A stretch of DNA of 64,000 nucleotides. Origin: Symbiodinium natans (taxonomy: Eukaryota > Sar > Dinophyceae > Suessiales > Symbiodiniaceae). Where the stretch lies: NCBI GenBank assembly GCA_905221605.1, contig CAJNDS010001079.1, forward strand, positions 310,001-374,000, written 5' to 3'. This document shows, in pieces, positions 60,979 through 64,000 of the stretch. Each line of letters opens with the position of its first letter. The first letter of the stretch is position 1. The notes beneath the pieces are model-generated. The model was not told where the DNA came from. It saw only the letters and a list, made by a program, of their open reading frames with translations, and searched no databases. The position numbers were made by a program, and so were the translations under genes.

Positions 60979-61380
60979 GGTTTAGGGTTTAGGGTTTCGG
61001 GTTTAGGGCTTAGGGTTTAGGGTCTAGGGTTTGGGGTTTAGGGTTTAGGGTTCAGGGTTCAGGGTTCAGGGTTGAGGTTTAGGGTTTAGGGTTTAGGGTT
61101 TAGGGTTTAGGGTTTGGGGGTTCGGGTTAAGGGTTTGGGGTTTAGGGTTTGGGGCTTAGGATCTAGGGTTTGGGGTTTCGGGTTTGGGGTTTAGGGTTTG
61201 AGGTTGAGGGCCTGGGGTTCCGGGCTCGGGGTTTAGGGCTTGGGGCTTAGGGTTTGGGGTTTGGGGTTTGAGGTTGAGGGCTTGGGATTTGGGGTTTAGT
61301 GTTTGGGGGTTTCGGTTTTGGGGTTTTAGGGTTTGGAGTTTGGGGTTTAGGGTTTTAGGGGTTTACGGGTTTTGTAATAT
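60976..61380 (+). repeat. Mixed TTTAGGG/TTTGGGG tract
   Basis: About 55 units, with TTCAGGG, TTTGGGG and TTGAGGG variants in small blocks. Confidence 0.93.
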
Positions 61381-61647
61381 GGGTTTACCAAACCCCCAGT
61401 GCCCGGGACAGGGTCGCGCGGTCAGATGCACATCTGCCTGCCTTGCTTGGGTTTCAGGTGTCTTCGGACCCTCAAACCCCTAAACTCCCAACCCTAAATC
61501 CTAAATCCTAAACCCTCAACCCTGAACCCTAAACCCTAAACCAGCGCACCCAACCCTGAACCGCCGCACCTCGGGGCTTAGGCCTCCACCTTTCCGGGTC
61601 TCTATTCTTGGCTGCCCAGCATCCATATTCGGGTTGAGGGTTTAGGG

Positions 61648-61829
61648 TTGGGATGTTCCCCCTTATACTAAGACTCCTTAATAAGACTCCTTAATAAGGC
61701 TTAATAGGGCCCCTATTGTACTCCCTATTAAGGACTGCTAGTATAAGGCGGAACATCCCAAATCTGGGGTTACTTTATAAGGGAACCCTGAACCAAAAAA
61801 AGGGGAAGGGGTACCACTGGGCTACCAAG
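61648..61829. mobile_element. Composite: complete family B element followed by right half of family A
   Basis: Family B ends TTGGGATGTTCCCCCTTATA (61648) and TATAAGGCGGAACATCCCAA (to 61762) form a clear TIR with a small inner ACTCCTTAATAAG duplication. Directly after it comes GGTTACTTTATAAGGGAACC ... GGTACCACTGGGCTACCAAG, the right half of family A. Confidence 0.75.
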
Positions 61830-62216
61830 ATTGCAAAGGTGATGCCATGAGGTTTCTAGGGCGTTAGGCTGAACGTTTTGGGGCTAAAATACGGGGAGGC
61901 CTTTTGTTCTTTGGCTTATTACTTTTTTTATTTGTTTTTTTTTTTTTTGGGGGGGGGGGGGGAGGGGTCCTATAATTAAAGAATTGTGGAAGTTGGGTGG
62001 TGAATGTTATTATGAGGGGTACCCCCTTTTAGAAAATACCCATCTGGGGCTTCGGGCTTGGGAGTTTGAGGTTTGAGGCTTGGGGTTAAGGAAGTGATCT
62101 CATCAACCTGTCCAGCAACACCGCGTGAGGTGCATGTTAAAAGCAAGCTGATGATTTCGGGCAAGAACCAACGGCCACGTGTCTGTTGATCCTGCCATTC
62201 TGCACAGCGCGGTCGC
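61830..62216. other. 3' flank of the BTB gene with poly-T/poly-G
   Basis: T-run and G-run (61938-61963), then unique sequence. Possibly 3' UTR of the BTB gene; no other gene. Confidence 0.4.
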
Positions 62217-62801
62217 TCAGCGTCTTCCTCTCCCTTTTCTTGGTATCGGCATCGGTTCTCCGAAAATTGACGACGGGGCATCGACATGTGTCTCGAGAAA
62301 CTGCATGGTTCGTTCGATGATTGCCTGCATCAGGGCATGATCTGCATAACATGGCGTCCAGTCCCGTTGCCCAGATGCCAGAAGCTCATCAATGCATTCT
62401 CGGACACGGTCATTCATGTTCAACGCCTTCGCTTCTAGCAATATGTGCTGCGAAGGTTCAGCTGTGCGGATGAACTCCACGCATTCGTCTCGGATTGACT
62501 CAATCATGTACTCATCACACCATCTGCGCAGAAAGCCCACATTCTCCGCAGTCAGTTTCTGCTGCCGACTTGTTCCTGGCATGAGGAACTTCAGAAGCAC
62601 GTCAAACTCGTCGGGGTCCTTTCCTGGCAGATCGATCTCTCCACGAATTTTCTCCTGCATCTCATGCGTAAGCATCTTGTGAAACACCGGAGAGGCTTTC
62701 ATGAGAACCGCTGCCCCCATCGCATCCACAGTCACAAAGTCTCCGCCATCGAAGTTGACGAGGACCCGAAGCAGCAAGATACCTTCTGCACCATCTGCCA
62801 T
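62217..62801 (-). CDS. BTB/POZ domain protein
   Basis: 194 residues from MADGAEG. The start is chosen because it is followed by LLRVLVNFDGGDFVTVDA, the first BTB strand, and has a CAG acceptor 14 nt upstream; an in-frame Met lies 7 codons earlier. The BTB core is visible: LMKASPVFHKMLTHEM, IDLPGKDPDEFDVLLKFL, LTAENVGFLRRWCDEYMIES, then RDECVEFI. A helical C-part (ALMQAIIERTMQFLETH) and a basic tail PRKGRGRR follow. BTB domains dimerise or bind Cullin-3; here no second domain is visible, so it is probably a substrate adaptor or scaffold of unknown target. Single exon as far as can be seen. Confidence 0.88.
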   Translation of the reverse strand: MADGAEGILLLRVLVNFDGGDFVTVDAMGAAVLMKASPVFHKMLTHEMQEKIRGEIDLPGKDPDEFDVLLKFLMPGTSRQQKLTAENVGFLRRWCDEYMIESIRDECVEFIRTAEPSQHILLEAKALNMNDRVRECIDELLASGQRDWTPCYADHALMQAIIERTMQFLETHVDAPSSIFGEPMPIPRKGRGRR

Positions 62802-63000
62802 GGTATGCACGTCCCTGCACACGAGTAAAATATTTTAACTAATATTATGTCTATGCAATGACTAAAAGGTACGATATGGCGCTAGCGCCAAGCTGATGCC
62901 TGAAGATGTGCTGCAAAGTGGACCGATCATGGCCGAGGGCTTCTCCAAACATCTGCACACTCCTTTCCTAGTATTGCTGTAAGCCCGCACGCTTCCCCCT
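62802..63000. other. 5' flank of the BTB gene
   Basis: Unique sequence, with the putative leader acceptor TGTGCAG|GGAC at 62815. No other gene. Confidence 0.4.
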
Positions 63001-63707
63001 CCCCTCCCCCCTGCCCTCAACTCTCAACCCTCAACCCTAAACCATCAACCCTCAACCCGAAACCCCAAACCCCAAACCCTAAACCGCAAACCCTAAACCC
63101 CAAACCCTAAACCCCAAACCCTAACATCCCTCCCCCACCCACCCCAAAAACACAAACAAAATCTCGCAACGAACCCCTCACCCGAACCCTAAACCCTAAA
63201 CCCTAAACCCCAAACCCTGGCGCCTGGGCCACCGAAGCCTGTGAGGCTCTGCCTCCGGGAGACGGGCCTGGGCTTCAGGGTTTCGAGTGCGCGGTGTTGG
63301 GGTTTTGGTTTAGGGTGTAGGGTTTAGGGTTTAGGGTTTGGGGTTTGGGGTTTGGGGTTTAGGGTTTGGGGTTTAGGGTTTAGGGTTTGGGGTTTGAGGT
63401 TTGGGGTTTGGGGTTTGGGGTTTGGGGTTTATTCAGGGTTTAGGTTTAGGAATATCCTCCTCAAGTCTCGATCCTCCTTTTGAGCCCTCTCTGTGACTAG
63501 CTCCCAGAGGGCTCATTCTTTGGGCTTTGTAGTGTTTCAAGAGAACCCAAACCCCAAACCCAAAACCCTCAACCCTAAGCCCCAAACCCTAAACCCTAAA
63601 CCAAAAACCCTAAACCCCATAGACGGACACCCTCTCTAAGTGCCCGGCGATCCCGTCGCGGCCTCGTCATCCAAGAAGCCAATGTTGGAAAAACCGAGGT
63701 TATAGAG
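63000..63707. repeat. Telomere-like tracts with short islands
   Basis: CCCTAAA/CCCCAAA 63015-63125 and 63190-63220, TTTAGGG/TTTGGGG 63305-63445, CCCTAAA 63545-63620. The island 63635-63705 read on the minus strand gives LGFSNIGFLDDEAATGSPGT, protein-like but without clear borders. Confidence 0.8.
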
Positions 63708-63820
63708 CTTAGGGGTTAGGGTTTAGGGTTTTAGGGTTTAGGGTTTAGGGTTTAGGGTTTAGGGTTTAGGGTTTAGGGTTTAGGGTTTAGGGTTTAGGGT
63801 TTAGGGTTTAGGGTTTAGGG
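63708..63820 (+). repeat. TTTAGGG tract
   Basis: About 16 units. Confidence 0.96.
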
Positions 63821-63926
63821 TCCGTTGCACCATGTGAAGTATGGCAGTGGCCTCCTAGGACTTCTGACTTTGCGTGGGCCGCTGCCTCGGCGCCTTTGAA
63901 ACCTCTGGAACCCACTTCTAACTCCT

Positions 63927-64000
63927 ATGAAGTAGGGTATATATTTCTTGTACCCCCAAAAGTACACCAGGTATATACACTCACCAAAATTAAAAAGGAA
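63927..64000. repeat. Dispersed repeat, copy 2 (partner at 8009-8090), cut by window end
   Basis: Shares ATGAAGTA, CTTGTACCCCCAAAAG, ATATACACTCACC and AAAAAGGAA with the copy at 8009. Confidence 0.6.

Noticed and set aside
2803-63820. Telomere arrays as a sign of a chromosome end
   Set aside because: Tracts are short, occur throughout, in both orientations, and have unique DNA or genes on both sides. They are interstitial.
1-64000. tRNA, rRNA or snRNA genes
   Set aside because: No cloverleaf box motifs or rRNA-like stretches were recognised by eye; a tRNA or Rfam scan would be needed to exclude small RNAs.

Overview
The window looks like nuclear DNA of a dinoflagellate, probably close to Symbiodiniaceae/Suessiales. 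The evidence is: introns that use GT, GC and GA donors and an AG|G acceptor; an ankyrin protein with the ubiquitin-like N-terminus common in Symbiodinium-type genomes; a Copia retroelement of dinoflagellate style; tandem single-exon genes; and all host genes lying on one strand. No bacterial operon, CRISPR, rRNA or tRNA signal was seen.

Layout. 1-2.4 kb: 3' part of a Copia retrotransposon (+). 3.8-5.5 kb: a three-exon SLC17-like MFS transporter (-). 8.9-12.8 kb: a multi-exon gene (-) that I rebuild as a vWA domain, an alpha-kinase domain and a RING finger. 16.5-17.2 kb: an ankyrin protein (-). 26.8-30.4 kb: a 13-exon DHYC-type palmitoyltransferase (-) that I could join in frame from end to end (362 aa). 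37.8-42.3 kb: four tandem copies (~1.16 kb period) of a secreted Cys-rich gene (-). 62.2-62.8 kb: a BTB/POZ protein (-). Several isolated 50-90 nt islands with good splice borders look like orphan exons, often one membrane segment each.

Between and inside genes are more than a hundred telomere-type TTTAGGG/CCCTAAA tracts in both orientations. From 43.8 to 59.9 kb the DNA is satellite: a CCCCCA/Pro-codon array, a purine-rich tandem array, then a series of palindromic (hairpin) arrays and a TTTAAATAA sea.

The most interesting signal is how the introns are built. In all three multi-exon genes nearly every intron is bracketed by a 4-nt direct repeat starting with G, one copy being the donor (GTNN/GCNN/GANN) and the other following the acceptor AG. 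Several introns have terminal inverted repeats CTT...AAG. They therefore look like introner elements (small TIR transposons that become introns on insertion). In the palmitoyltransferase gene 11 of 12 introns also contain a telomere-repeat tract, and homologous introner copies exist with and without the tract. Splice borders were read by eye and need transcript support.
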